Position numbers and translations under genes: made by a program. 64,000 nt of DNA, from positions 62,001 to 126,000 of the forward strand of contig JAJKFJ010020950.1 of assembly GCA_027382625.1 (NCBI GenBank), in the 5' to 3' direction. Under the pieces are notes generated by a model. It worked only from the letters and a program-made list of their open reading frames with translations, was not told where the DNA came from and searched no databases. How positions within the stretch are numbered: position 1 is the first letter of the stretch; each line of letters opens with the position of its first letter. This document shows positions 45,850-56,993 of the stretch, piece by piece. Source of the DNA: Tetmemena sp. SeJ-2015. Its lineage: Eukaryota; Ciliophora; Spirotrichea; Sporadotrichida; Oxytrichidae.

Positions 45850-46873
45850 ATGGAAAGAAAAGGAGCCAAGCCACCTATGCAAAGACTGCCCCCAAGGAAC
45901 GAGAATAGAAACAATCTTGGAAATGCAGGTTTGGGAGTCGTTGGGACAGGCTAGTCAAAAATTGGACCTGTGAGGAATAGTAACAGCACAGCAAGAGTGG
46001 AAGAGGTAAAGAAGCCTTTGAGGAATTCTTCAACAGCAGTTAACAGACTTAACTCTCTCAAGGCTGGAGGGTCGAATAACGAAGAGCAGAAATAGCAAAT
46101 GCAAAAGACTGGCTACACTGAGAAACCCTCTGATAGATTAATTGCTATTACGAATGGATTATTTGTTTGTAATAAGATTCAAGAAGGTGAAGGCAGCTGA
46201 TCCATTCTCGAGCGCCAAGAAGCACAAGACTAACTTTGGATATGTATATTCATCAGGAGGAGTGCCCATCAGAATTAACCACGGAACTGTGAGGAACACT
46301 ATTCAGTGGGATAAATAACCGCAAGGTAATTCTTGTCTCTTCGACTTTCATAAGTCTAACTGTTTGTTGTAGAGATTGACTATGATCCCCTTCTTGTGAA
46401 TTGCTTTGAGGGGCTGCTCGAGACTGATCATCCTTATGCCCTATGTGCTTACAGAGGACTGATTGAGATGCTTCAAGCTCCTGGTGCAGCAGACAAGACC
46501 ATTCCTCTAGTCTAGAAGCTCATCATGCCTCTCAGGATTATATTTTAAATCTTCTTTTAAATTTATTATGAAGTTGTAGGAATGCCTTTATGTCTTCTGA
46601 TAAGGAGATATACGAGAAGGGACTGGAAGCTTTGAAGCTGCTATCATCGACTGTGGGCCACAATCTGACTTCTCACGTTCACATCCTACTTGCACAGCTT
46701 AATAAAAAGATGACCACTAAACCCATGAGGGAGAAGATTATGGGAGTTCTAAATACGCTTGAAGAGAACGGAGTAAGCCTCCCATTTGTTTATATAATTT
46801 TCTTTTATAGGGGAAAGACGCTTTGGACATGCTTAAACAGAAGATCCCCACCTACACTTCCATATATTCTTGA
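45850..46873 (+). CDS. PACRGL: PACRG-like protein (PACRGL)
   Basis: ATG 45850 gives MERKGAKPPMQRLPPRNENR, a basic unstructured N-terminus, then the conserved core: NFGYVYSSGGVPIRINHGTV, DYDPLLVNCFEGLLETDHPY, LIEMLQAPGAADKTIPLVQK, LKLLSSTVGHNLTSHVHILL and the ending QKIPTYTSIYS before TGA 46871-46873. The FGYVYSSGG motif, the two-line armadillo-like repeat and the K-I-P-T-Y end are those of PACRGL, a relative of PACRG, the inner-junction protein of ciliary doublets. Introns at 46326-46371 and 46774-46809 have GT-AG ends. An IES at 46534 and probably a 10-bp one near 46137 complete the frame. A ciliary role is likely from family knowledge. Confidence 0.83.
46534..46577. other. IES, 44 bp, pointer AGGA
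   Basis: AGGA is repeated at 46534 and 46578, with an AT-rich insert. Excision joins KLIMPLR to NAFMSSDKEIYEKGL as expected for PACRGL. Confidence 0.72.
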
Positions 46874-47012
46874 GCTATACTTTTATGAGAAGTGTGTGTT
46901 TGCTTATAATTTTTATTTCTTAAATTATACATAATCAAACTAGGACTCACTCATCAATTCAAAACTAATGATGCCACCTTAAATCATTTTAATCAGTTAT
47001 TTTATGTTAAGC

Positions 47013-47972
47013 TCATATTTCCTCAAGAAGTGAGAGGTCTTCCTCTTCTTGCTCTGTAGTTCTCTTGGGATGCTGGTTAAGGTTATATAAGGCCTTAATG
47101 GGCACACCCTATATGACCTTAGAGGTGAACTGTGGCACCTCAAAACAGCAGAAGTCTGCTATCTGACTCATGTCTTGCTGAAGAGTGGAAGCCTCCTCTC
47201 TGCTCTCGTCGTTGGTCATGGTAATCTGGTCCTGTCCATCGTCATCATCCTCTACTTCTTCACCTTCGAGTGCAGCTTTCCGCTTGGCAGCCTCTGCTGC
47301 TTCTTATTGCTCCACCTTGAGTCTCATGAGTGAGTGTCTGATGACAGTCTCAGTCTCCTAACCATGAAGTAGAGTCACAGGAGGCTCATCATCATTTTGA
47401 GTGCGCGCTCTGAAGTCTAGAAGCTACTGAACTAGTTGCTCTTACAAAAATTCTAAGCATTTTATTGCGTATATGCTTGTTGGTTTGACTCGCGAGCACC
47501 GCGTCTTTGAAGAATGAGATGCTGCCGTCCCACAAGAGTTTGAAAGAATCCTCCATCTCCTCTATGAGTGAGTTTCTAGTGCTATCTCCATACTCCAGAG
47601 CGTATTCGTCGTCATGAATAGGTTCTTGTTGGTTAGGGTCTTCTGTGTATGTTTCATATAAGTATTTTCTTTAACTTCCGAAGCCTGCATTGGAGCCTAT
47701 ATCGTAAGTGAAAGGTCCAGTTTCAGTACCCTCTTCATACTCTTTTACTGCCTCTTCTACTAATTCATTCCACTTTCTCCCAATCTTATAATTGATGGTT
47801 TAACCAGAGTATCTATGAATAAAGGAATCTGCTACTGAAGGTCAACTCTTCGGCACTTCTCTTTGTCTATGATCTTGTCAGCCCAGTGATAGGGACGCCA
47901 CTTGGGAGGCTCTTGAAGATGAGGGGCGTGTAAAGCTTAACTGCCCTTTGTCATGTCCTCCATGTTGCTCAT
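47013..47972 (-). CDS. Acidic hypothetical protein
   Basis: ATG 47972-47970 gives MSNMEDMTKGSQALHAPHLQ and PPKWRPYHWADKIIDKEKC. After a 44-bp IES it continues QIGRKWNELVEEAVKEYEEG, TETGPFTYDIGSNAG, YGDSTRNSLIEEMEDSFKLL, LMRLKVEQQEAAEAAKRKAA, an acidic patch (EGEEVEDDDDGQDQ) and a final hydrophobic/acidic stretch ending at TGA 47015-47013. It would be about 290 residues after removing introns. No family is recognised. Its genomic neighbours are ciliary proteins, but in germline DNA position says little because each gene becomes a separate chromosome. Confidence 0.6.
47782..47825. other. IES, 44 bp, pointer AATCT
   Basis: AATCT is repeated at 47782 and 47826. On the - strand excision joins RRVDLQQQI to GRKWNELVEEAV. 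Confidence 0.65.
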
Positions 47973-48105
47973 GTTCTGCTGCTACTTAAAACTTTCTCTT
48001 AAGAGTGAAAAAATTTAATAGTCACTTGCTCTGGTTAGTCTTATCCAGTTAAGTTTTACCTTGGAGATGAGTTTAATTAACTGAAATCTGCGATTGATTG
48101 TGAAT

Positions 48106-51100
48106 TCAAAACAAAGCTAATATATTGTAATGAGTATACTCTTATTTGTGCATGTCTTGGGAGACGTTAACTGGCTCTATGATACTATCTTCGATTTCTA
48201 TCTTCTGAGAGATGATAAAGTCAGTAGGGAAGTGGAAACAGACACAGTTCTCTCTGATTGCTCTCCTGAACATCTGCAGGAAAAAGGCTTTACACTTCTC
48301 ATAGTCTTTCTTAGCGTCTGCACTTCTCTCCACTCTGGGTACATCTACTCCATCAATTTAAAAGGGCTTGTGTCCATTATAAGAAATCAAGATAACTCCA
48401 AGAGCATATAAGGCAGCTAGACCTAATTCTCCATAGAGATGGATGTTATCAGCAGTATCCATTAGGGACTTTGCCATAAGAACTCTCTCCAACAACTCTT
48501 GACCGCTTTTAATACAACCTCCAAGAATGATTGTTAGTGTTTTGGTGTGATATCTCATACCTGAGGGTCTCTCATACCATCTCAGATTGATGGATTGAGG
48601 GTTGCTCTTTTTGAAAAAGAGAGTGAGCTTGCGGATCTCCTCAGTCATGCGTACACCCATGACTCTTCTCTTGCAGTGGATCTCAGCAACTGAGTTGGAG
48701 TTGCTTAAACTCATCAAAGGAGCGTCGTTCACATATACTTCTCCATACCTCCCTAGCAGCTCCTTGTATCTATAGATGGTCTTATAGTCAAAGTATTCCA
48801 GTTTACACTTTAAAGAAGATTTCTATTAAGAATAGCAGTTCTCTCTTTCTTCTTTCTGCTTCTCCTTGATTCTTTGTTGTTCGAGTCTCTCTTCCTCACT
48901 CATGACTTTCTCATGCTGCTTGCTTTTAAGAAGAGCTGCAGCTGCTTCCTCCTCTGCTTTCTTCTTAGCCTCTTCTTCAGCCTTCTTCTTGTCTGCTGGA
49001 GCCACAGCCTTTGCAGGAGCACCCTTAGCCCCAGGCTTCTGCTAAGCTGCGAGTGCCTATTACTTGGCCTCCTCTTCTCTCTTAAGTTCTTCCTCTGATG
49101 GCTTTGGCTCTTCGGGTGGTTTCTCAGGTTCCACATACCCGAACTCATCTGGCTTGAAGTTCAAGTTCTCAAGTAAGAAGGTAGTCGACTCCTAGAATTC
49201 CTCATTTTCTCTGCGGCGTTCGAAATCCTTGATGATAGCATCTGGCAAGAATACCATCTGCTGCTCTATCAGTTGTTGCTGTAAGATGTTGAAAACGATC
49301 CTCATGGAGTTCTCGGGCTTGATCTTACCGTGCCTCTCTCCAAGATTACCAATCACAAAGGTGCGGTTTGCCAAATGCTCTACAGCATAACGTATTCCGT
49401 TAATAGCCTTCTTTACGAGAGTGTGGTCTAAAATGTCTCTCTTCTTCCAAGGCTCCTCCTGCTGTTGAGCTTGGAGCTGTTGTTGAAGTAAAGCCTCTTG
49501 TTGACAAAAATAAGCTTGAATAAGGTTATAATGCTGCTATTACTGAGTCTTCTTGAGCTTTGAATTAACTTGAGACTTGTGCTCCTCCATAGTGTGAGTT
49601 TGGGAGGCATTCAAAGGTGGTACATAAGGGGACAGAGGCACAAATAAAAATACTATATAATTTAAGCACATCTAAGTCAAGTCTCATAATGACATCCTTG
49701 CCACTGATATCAATGTCTAGAATGCTTTCAAGTCTGTGCAGCTCATCATACTAGTTTACATCCATCTTCGTGTGATTCTCAAACAGCCACTTGGTCTTCA
49801 CATAGTCTATTTCTCCCTCTGCCTTCACAATTCTGTGGCCTTGCAACTCCGTTTTGAGACCTCCAGCCATCCTTTGCTTCAGTTCCTCCAATTCAGCTGC
49901 TTCTTCTTCCTCAGTCTTTGGCTTTCTCTTAGTCTTCTTCAACCAATCAGCTTTTCTTGCTTTCTACTCTTCTAGCTATTTCTTGACCTCTTCTTCAGTT
50001 TAGCCTTCATGAGGTACTGCAAAGTTTGCTGGCTCTATCATTTGCAGTTCCTCTCTCACTTTCACTTCTAAGTCAACAGTCGTCTCAGACAGGTCTAGTA
50101 ACATCTCACATTAAGAGCTATTATAAAATGCTCTCTCTTTAATTTTACATCTTCTTGAATACTTGGTAGCTCATAGCTCTATCGATGGGTACCTTTCTCG
50201 CTTTAGACTACAGCAGTACGAATCTGTCCTTCAGGGTTTGTCTTGAGTATTTGTTCAATACTCTGGTTTCGATAAACTCTTCTAACTCTTCGATCTTTCC
50301 CTGCCATAGACTCGCATAGTCTTATCCATCTCTGGCCCTTGATGTGATATCATCAAGTAGCTCGAAGATAGAGTTCATTATCTAGGGAGTGTAGTAAAGT
50401 CCATATCAATTTATTTAAGAAGTGATATTAAAACTCTATAATTGAGTCCTAGATGCTTATTCTTGGCTTCAAAGATAGGCTTGAATACCTCTGGATCCCT
50501 GAGATTGGGTGGGAGAGGCGGAGGTGACTCAATTTTTTAAAGCAGGTCCTGCTCTAAGATTTCTTTGATGAGCTCATCTTTAACTGCACTTTCTCTCTAA
50601 CTGAGAAGGTAATCTCTCATATTCTGATTCTAGTCTCTCTAGATGGCGATGCCAGACAGATTTAATTAAGGAAGAGTGGCTAGTAGTGAGGGCTCAGTTA
50701 GCAGCTCCCATTCTTCAAAGTACATGCCAGCCTTGCTTTCAGATCTGAAGGAGAAAATGAATGTCTTGCTCTCACCTGGCTTCAAGATACCTCTTGGCTA
50801 TGAATAGAATGTATTAGAGATGAGCTTGACTTACATAGTGGCAGAAGAAACGCTGAACTCCATCTGAGTTCTTGGACTGGATGTAGTCTGCTCGATTAAC
50901 CTTGTGCCAATCGTAGGTGACAGTGGTGGTTCCAATATTACTCACCACAACTTAAACGTGAATATACAAGGCAATCAACTCTATTTAAATTTTAACTTTG
51001 TCTTGCTGAACTTCACCCAACTAAGCCTTCATGCAGAGGTAAGTCTTATCAAAAGTGAGTTAAGGACCCACAACTTGCTGCACTCCAATAGAGCCTGCAC

Positions 51101-51389
51101 CTCCAATTATCAATATTATTACCTCCCTATATCATATATGTGTATAATTATCTGACTGTTGCCACTTTGATTGTAGTTGATCTCAGCAGTGCCATTTTGA
51201 GTGTTATCTATAGCAATTGATAAAGTTGAAACTCCATTTCGGCGATAAGAAAGGCAGTTAAGAATTTATGATCATAAAATGGCTTAACTTACTCTACTCT
51301 GCCCCAAAGGTGGTGTTGTTCTGCTTCAGCTGACTAACTTGAGTTGAATTTTTGTTGGTGCCGTTCTGACTCGCCTTATCTAAATCCAT
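48106..51389 (-). CDS. MYCBPAP-like ASH protein fused to a PGK-like domain
   Basis: ATG 51389-51387 (MDLDKASQNGTNKNSTQVSQ) begins an N-terminal beta domain. The stretch near 50790-50660 (KAGMYFEEWELLTEPSLLAT) has the G-x-[FY]-x-E-x-W-x-L-x-T-x-P pattern of ASH/MYCBPAP domains of ciliary central-apparatus proteins. After a charged linker comes a phosphoglycerate-kinase fold (about 49,750-48,140): GKDVIMRLDLDV, HLANRTFVIGNLGERHGKIK, LLENLNF, LGRYGEVYVNDA, IILGGCIKSGQELLERV, NIHLYGELGLAALYALG and FPTDFIISQK, stop TGA 48108-48106. Key PGK motifs are altered (RVDFNVP to RLDLDV; the GGAK and GGG loops differ) and a 60-residue Lys/Ala-rich insert splits the domain, so catalysis is doubtful. Probably an axonemal scaffold. 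Confidence 0.7.
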
Positions 51390-51604
51390 ACGTTTAAAGT
51401 TGGAGAGATGAGGAGTTTCTTACTTTTCAAATGTTGAGACATATTGAAAGATCTATGATGAGCTTACTTATATTTAAATTAATTATTGCTTCCGCCTTCT
51501 CATAATAGAAATATAGGAAGAGAGAGATAAAAGAAGCACTTACATTGTAGAGTTGGATAATAAAGGTTAATTTAGAATTAAATAAGCAACTCTATTTATA
51601 AGGA

Positions 51605-54217
51605 TCAACTGCTGCTGCTCTGTGTATTCTATTGCGTTGTGGGTGCTGGCTCACTCTTTTATTGCTACTCTTCGACTTTGGGTGGCTCCTCCTTAAGATC
51701 GAAGTCGATGTCGAAATCCTCAGCCAGGTCCTCCATCCTGATGTACTTAACTACCTGGTCTCTTGCCTTGAACTTTATCTTCTCCTTGAAGCCCTCCAGC
51801 TTACTGACCTCAGCCACCTGCTTGAGGAACTCCTCACTCTTTTGAAGGGGGTCCAAGGTCTTTATCTCCACTATCTGGTCGCCCTCTTTCCTAATTAAAT
51901 AAATATAAAATATTAAAATATTAATATATAATTATATTTTAATGAAGATATAGATGGGGGAGTAGGCGAAGTTGCCCAGGTGAGGGACTTTGTTGTGCAG
52001 ACTGAGGCGGAAGAGGGGCAGGTCTTCCAGGTAGCCATGCTTCTCCAGCTTTCTAGAGAAGGCATTGAACACTTTGCCATTGAAGTTGCAAGAAGGGGCA
52101 GTCGTGCTTGAACACCTCCACTATGCACTGAGTATAAGCAAATAAACCAATTAGATAAATAACTGTGATGCACTGCTTGATGTTAGGATTCCTGAGAATT
52201 GCCTCTTCAAATTGCTCGCCCACAATCTTCTTGACTCTGGTCTGCTGACGCATGTTCTGCGACTTGATAAAAGTGCTGAGCGTTGCCATCAAGGTAGCTG
52301 TCAATTAACTTATTCAAACTCTTGGGGATGCTGTTGAAGAAAATCATCTCCCTGTACTTATACATTATAAAGAGCATACATATAACAATTAAGGAGGTGA
52401 ATACTTTTGGACATAGAAGTTGTTCTTCTCCACTGAGAGCTCATTCAGTTGTCCCACATTGGACTTGACTGCCTTCTTTTTCTTGGGGTCGACTATCACA
52501 ACGAAGGGGAAGATGTCTGGCATGGAGGTTGTGTGGAACAAAGACTGAGCCTCTTGCTTCTTATCTGTGTAGTAGATGTCGAACACATCCATGTAAGGAC
52601 TCAGAGTGTCCTTGAAATCATAGATGTAGCGAGCCATGTAGTCTCTTGGGCAGTAGATGAAAAGCATAGGCCTAGCTGAGTCGCCTGCCTTGTACTTGCG
52701 CTTGAAATCGGCGAAGTTAGGATTGAATAAGAACTCCACTGTGCTTGAACGAGTGAAGTAGTCATCGAAGTTCTTAATCGCAAACTTCTCAGTTTGGAAA
52801 CCCTTAGACTTAGTAAATAAGTAAATTATGAGTAAGCATAAAAGAAGTATATACTTTTGGAGAAGCTCCTCAAATCTCTGCTCTCCTCCCTCTTCCTCAA
52901 GCAGCTCTGATTTGAAGATAAACTCATCCCTGCAGATATCTCCTTCAAGAGGCTGTAGGAAGTTGAAATTCAGCTGGTCTTTGTTTTAGATCTCATACTA
53001 TTCGAATCCGTTGATGAACGAGGGCTTGAAGTAGCAGTAGTATCTGCCAGCCTTCATTCTCATCTAAGCTGCTAGGTCCTTGTCATTAGCCATAATACAT
53101 AATAGAGAAATTTAATGAGACATTAAAGTTTATGTCATTGACAACTAAGATTGGATTCTCAGTCTCCTGTCTCATCAATCTCAAACTTATCTGCTTCGCT
53201 TTCTCACTCAATGGCTTAGTATTCAAGTCATCTGAGCTCAAAGCACTCTGTGCGCAATAAACGATAGTAGTATCATTAAGTCCCTAGTTAAACTTAGCAA
53301 GCTTCTCTGCGACGTCCTTAACTGACTTGACTTCAATTGCACCTGACTCCTTCGTGAATTTGGTGAAGAATTCTTCTTCAAAGTCCTTATTAAGGAGACT
53401 AGCATCGAACTTGGTAATTCTATTGTCAGCTCTCAGGAAAAAAGTGGGTCTCTTCTTTTACATCAATTTCTCCTTTGGGTAGTCCACAATATCAAGAAGT
53501 TCTTTGTTCAAAGGAGAGTCGTCACTGCTCATTTTAACTAGCACTATCTCTAAAGTAGGCAGCTTCTTTAATATCCTAAGTTGATTCTTTCTGATGGCGA
53601 CATCTTTCAAGAATTCAACTTGAAGAGCGTTCTTCTCATTGCAGCAAACGAATAGCACTTGATTTAATATAGAAAGAAAGGAGATATTTTATTTATGAAG
53701 AAGCACTTGCTTTGATATGTCAAGTTCAAGGTGATGCTGCTTGATACCAGATGTTATTCTCTCATGCTTTAAGAAAACTTTATCTAAGAAATCTTCCTTT
53801 TTGAGCTAAATAGACTCACTCTTTTCAGTTTTTTCTTATTTTATATGTACCTCTTCTGCTTTCTCAGAAAGAGTTTAAGTTTTGTTCTCTTCTTCTGCTA
53901 ATGCGAAGTTACTATTCCTGAAAAGCCTTGCAGTAATAGAACCACCATTGTTATTGTTATCTTATTTTCCATAATTTAGGTAGAGACTGATTCCGCTTAT
54001 GAGCGCAAGATTAGCCAGCATCAAGTTTCTTCTGGATGGAGTAAAATTCTCAGAGGCGTTTGCATACTAAACATTGTTAGTTGAAGCGAGACGTGCTTGT
54101 GTGTAAGCCAAGCTTTGGTATTAATGATTCACTGTGTTTCTTGTTGCTTGAGCGAGTTGGGGTGCAAGTCTGTTTCTAGCTTAGCTTCTAGAGTTGATTT
54201 TTAAGAATTGACTTCAT
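51605..54217 (-). CDS. Thioredoxin-like multidomain protein with membrane anchor
   Basis: ATG 54217-54215 starts a basic, Gln/Ala-rich presequence; the exact frame near the start is uncertain. A hydrophobic segment (LMLANLALISGISLYLNYG) follows, then charged helices and thioredoxin-fold-like blocks: FAVCCNEKNALQVEFLKDVA, ADNRITKFDASLLNKDFEEE, ENPILVVNDKDLAAQMRMKA, RPMLFIYCPRDYMARYIYDF, and VEVFKHDCPFNGKVFNAFSR with FAYSPIYIFI. The acidic tail ends at TGA 51607-51605. A 52-bp IES at 53081 shows that what look like two genes are one. The last domain keeps one Cys (DCPF) after removal of a 10-bp IES, so a CxxC redox centre is absent and the role may be structural. Location in mitochondrion or ER is a guess. 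Confidence 0.6.
52082..52091. other. Very short IES, 10 bp, pointer GAAG
   Basis: GAAG is repeated at 52082 and 52092. Removal changes HDCPFLQLQW to HDCPFNGKVFNAFSRKL. A one-base assembly error in the GGGG run (giving a CPSC motif) is the alternative. Confidence 0.45.
52123..52167. other. IES, 45 bp, pointer ATGCACTG
   Basis: The eight-base repeat ATGCACTG at 52123-52130 and 52168-52175. Its length is a multiple of three, so the frame is open either way. Excision yields KQCIVEVFKHDC and removes an AT-rich hydrophobic insert. Confidence 0.75.
53081..53132. other. IES, 52 bp, pointer TGTCATT
   Basis: TGTCATT is repeated at 53081-53087 and 53133-53139. On the - strand excision joins ENPILVVND to KDLAAQMRMKAGRYY, fusing two apparent genes and bypassing the ATG that looked like a start. 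Confidence 0.75.
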
Positions 54218-54408
54218 GTTTGTTTGTCGATGGTAAATTATTATCCAAATTTTCTTTTCATTAATTAAGGGAAAAGAGAATATATATTAAACCTCTTTAA
54301 GTTTTAAATTTTAAGATAACCATGACAAGTTAAATTGAGAGAAAAAGTTAATAGCACATGCAAATAAGTTAGATTAATAATAATAGTGGTTCAGCATGAC
54401 TAACATCC

Positions 54409-54898
54409 TCATTTCTTGCCCTTCTTTGGCTAATTACCTCCCAATGTTTTATTCTCCTGCACATGTAAACTTATCTTAGCATTGCTCTCTTAATTGGTTT
54501 AAGCAGTATTAGAGGGGTGAATTTACTAGGACTGTTTGTATTTGAAAGTGCCTCTGGGGTCGATTGAGTTAGAGACATCTATCATATTCGTGGCATCTTA
54601 CTCAGCAGAGAGCTCGACTATCGCATTCTGTTATTAGGCAAGAAGTAGCTGCTGTTTCTAGCGAGTCTTACTTTAGAGCTCTTACTTCTTCTCCTCGTCC
54701 TTGTATTTTACAGTTATGCGTTACACTTCCTTGGGCGCGTTATCTCTCTAAGATTTCTCTAACACAAATTCAAAAAATTCTTAATGCTTGGCTCTATAAG
54801 AGGAAAATTTATTTTCGTCACTTCGAATTTCAATTGAAGAGAGAGGAAAGAGAATTCTGATAAAGTGCTGTAAATATATTGGCATTGGCTATTCGCAT
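54409..54898 (-). CDS. Small Gln-rich coiled-coil protein
   Basis: ATG 54898-54896 gives MRIANANIFTALYQNSLSSY, then (after a 43-bp IES with 8-bp pointer) RAKHQEFFEFVLEKSQRDNA, QRITVKYKDEEKKQELQSKT, a Gln run and a low-complexity end (TLGGNQPKKGKK) to TGA 54411-54409; about 145 residues. The first half is a charged helix, the rest unstructured. No family assigned. It is divergent from the ligase F N-terminal segment, whose ATG is only 170 bp away. Confidence 0.6.
54799..54841. other. IES, 43 bp, pointer AGAGGAAA
   Basis: AGAGGAAA is repeated at 54799-54806 and 54842-54849. Excision gives ALYQNSLSSYRAKHQEFF and removes a TGA. Confidence 0.8.
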
Positions 54899-55066
54899 TA
54901 TAATACCGTCAAAAGGCACCCTCACTCAATTATTGCTAAATTACAAATGCATTTAACTACACACTCATCATCCATAGAATGAGTATATTCTCTACAATTC
55001 GTGGGATAATATAATCTAATATATATAAATCTTAAAGGACCTTGTATCTTTTTAAGAGACCATAGA

Positions 55067-56764
55067 ATGGGAAACGCAGAGTTAAAGAAAGCGTACAAGA
55101 ACGCTTTGAAAGACCAGTCAGCCGTTGCCAAGGAAAAGCTCGGACTGACTGCTGAAATTCTACTGGAGGATAACTTAGTTGCTTCAGTGGAGGAATTCAT
55201 CAGAGAACGCATGAGTGTCGAAGCCATTGACAAGGAAAAGGCCTTCCCTGAGAACAATCAACAGACAAATGATAACGCAGATGACATCTACAAACGCCAA
55301 CTTATCGCCGAAATCAACGAAAACTTGATAAGTGGATAAAGTAGAAGAGAGAATTTGATTCGCTCTTTTAAATGGATTTGCAACTGCTGAGAGTAACATC
55401 GAGGCACTTAAAGAGCCATGTAAGTCTTGTAGAGAAAAGGAATATCCTTTAAGTTTCATTATAATCAATGAAGCATCATGATTCACCTAAATAAAATGGC
55501 TGAAAGAGTTAATTCTGATGCCTCTTCTGTTCTCACATTCTCCTTCTAAAAACGTCTTTATCTTTAATTTCCAAATCTAACTTCTTCCATAGCTTTTGAG
55601 AAGTTCTTTACCGTGTCTTCACCAGACAGTATCACAAGCTACACTCAGTTGCAGCAGCAAAAGTTCATCATTCTTTACGCTCTCTTCGTGGAGAAGTTTA
55701 AGGAGCAGCAAGACAAGAAGCAAAATTTCTTCGAATTCATCCAGCGATTCCTAGATCGCAGCGATGCCAACCAACGAGCACAAGTAGGATTAGAATCTGG
55801 CTTCAAAGTTCTCCCTATCCCTACTTAAGGAGATCAAGTCAGTGAACAAAGATATGCTCCTTAACTCACTCGAATATCTCTACCAGACACTAAGATTCGC
55901 TGAGCCTGGCTCACTCTACAGCACCGATAAGCTCTCATTTCATGATTGACTCAAACTTGAACGACGCAAGATCTTTCCTAGTAAGCATCATTGAAGACTC
56001 TACCTCAACCAAGAGAGCAGTTGAGCTCGCTTTTAAGATCCTAGTGCACTTAGGAGTAGTCAGATCCAACGTTGAGGACTTTAATTGTATGAGGAGAGGA
56101 TATTATTTGAACTTGCTGCTTGTAGCCACACTTTTAGACAAGCACAACATCCAAGTTGATTTGAGACAAGAGCTTGAATTGATCAAAGAAGAGGCAGCTT
56201 CTGCAGACAGCACAGACTCTCTCAAGAAAGACTTCACAGAGAGAAAGACAACTCGCTCTGGCACTATCTTCTACCTCAAGGCTGGTACCTACTAGCAAGA
56301 GATTAAGCAGAGAGCAGCACTCGCAACCGATGGCCAGCATGTATTCCTTCATCAAGAAGGCTTAGGAATTTTAAAGATGGGCACAGGAGCACCTGGATAG
56401 ATGATTGGTCAGGTCTATCAACACAAGAATGAATATAGATCTGGGGAACAAGTCTCTACATATGTATTACATCTCCAAATTAACTCATCCCCTTTTTCTC
56501 TATGCTGTATCTGAATGGAAAGCTATATCTGAGAAGCGAGAGCATCAAGCCAAAGCCCTTTGTGTGTGTTAATGCAAGCACCCTCGAAGAGGAGAAAGAT
56601 GAGTTCGAATTGGAGAAGGATGCAGACAAAACCCTTGAATGGAAGGAGAGTGAGGAGACTGGCAGAACCCTGAACTATACTCCCCTAATCAGTGACGGCA
56701 GATACATCTATGTCATCTCTCAGCAGAAAGCTCCCAAGAAAAAGAAGGGTAAGTACTTAGTTTC
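55067..56764 (+). CDS. N-terminal MDSs of giant ligase F (inverted, 18 kb away)
   Basis: ATG 55067 gives MGNAELKKAYKNALKDQSAV, then helical sequence (AEILLEDNLVASVEEFIRER, QLLRVTSRHLKSHVSLVEKR, KFIILYALFVEKFKEQQDKK, FLVSIIEDSTSTKRAVELAF). A beta-rich part follows with a lectin/kelch-like repeat: TRSGTIFYLKAGTYQQEIKQ, GQHVFLHQEGLGILKMGTGA, MLYLNGKLYLRSESIKPKPF and LISDGRYIYVISQQKAP. The order (helical N-terminus, then a repeat of 'G-k-l-Y' strands) resembles the start of HECTD4-type ligases. The frame ends ...KGKYLVSI at pointer GTTTC (56760-56764), matching the right edge of the F segment at 36698-36702 on the opposite strand. Beyond it the frame soon stops (KSK, TGA). Confidence 0.65.
55353..55375. 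other. IES, 23 bp, pointer ATTTG
   Basis: ATTTG is repeated at 55353 and 55376. Excision continues the frame from GQSRREN to LQLLRVTSRHLKSH. Confidence 0.6.
55934..55949. other. Very short IES, 16 bp, pointer CTCA
   Basis: CTCA is repeated at 55934 and 55950. Removal joins LYSTDKLS to NLNDARSFLVSIIED and removes a TGA. Confidence 0.6.
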
Positions 56765-56993
56765 TATCAAATCAAAGTGAACTCTCATCTTGATGGCTAT
56801 TTTTACTGACAGTGAGAGTGAACAGGGGTTAAAATTTAGGACCATAATTCATATGATAGATGATGGCTCACTCTGGAGTCAAGAGTTTAGGATATATTTT
56901 ACACATCGAGGGAATAGTCTTACTTATATTGGGCTATATTAGGGTTATCTTATGATTTTCTAGTCTATTTTTAAAAGTGGTACTGGTTTCCGC

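Noticed and set aside
52082..52100. CPSC thioredoxin active site in the thioredoxin-like protein
   Set aside because: It needs a one-base deletion in a G4 run. A 10-bp IES with pointer GAAG explains the frame without an error, giving CPFN; kept only as an alternative.
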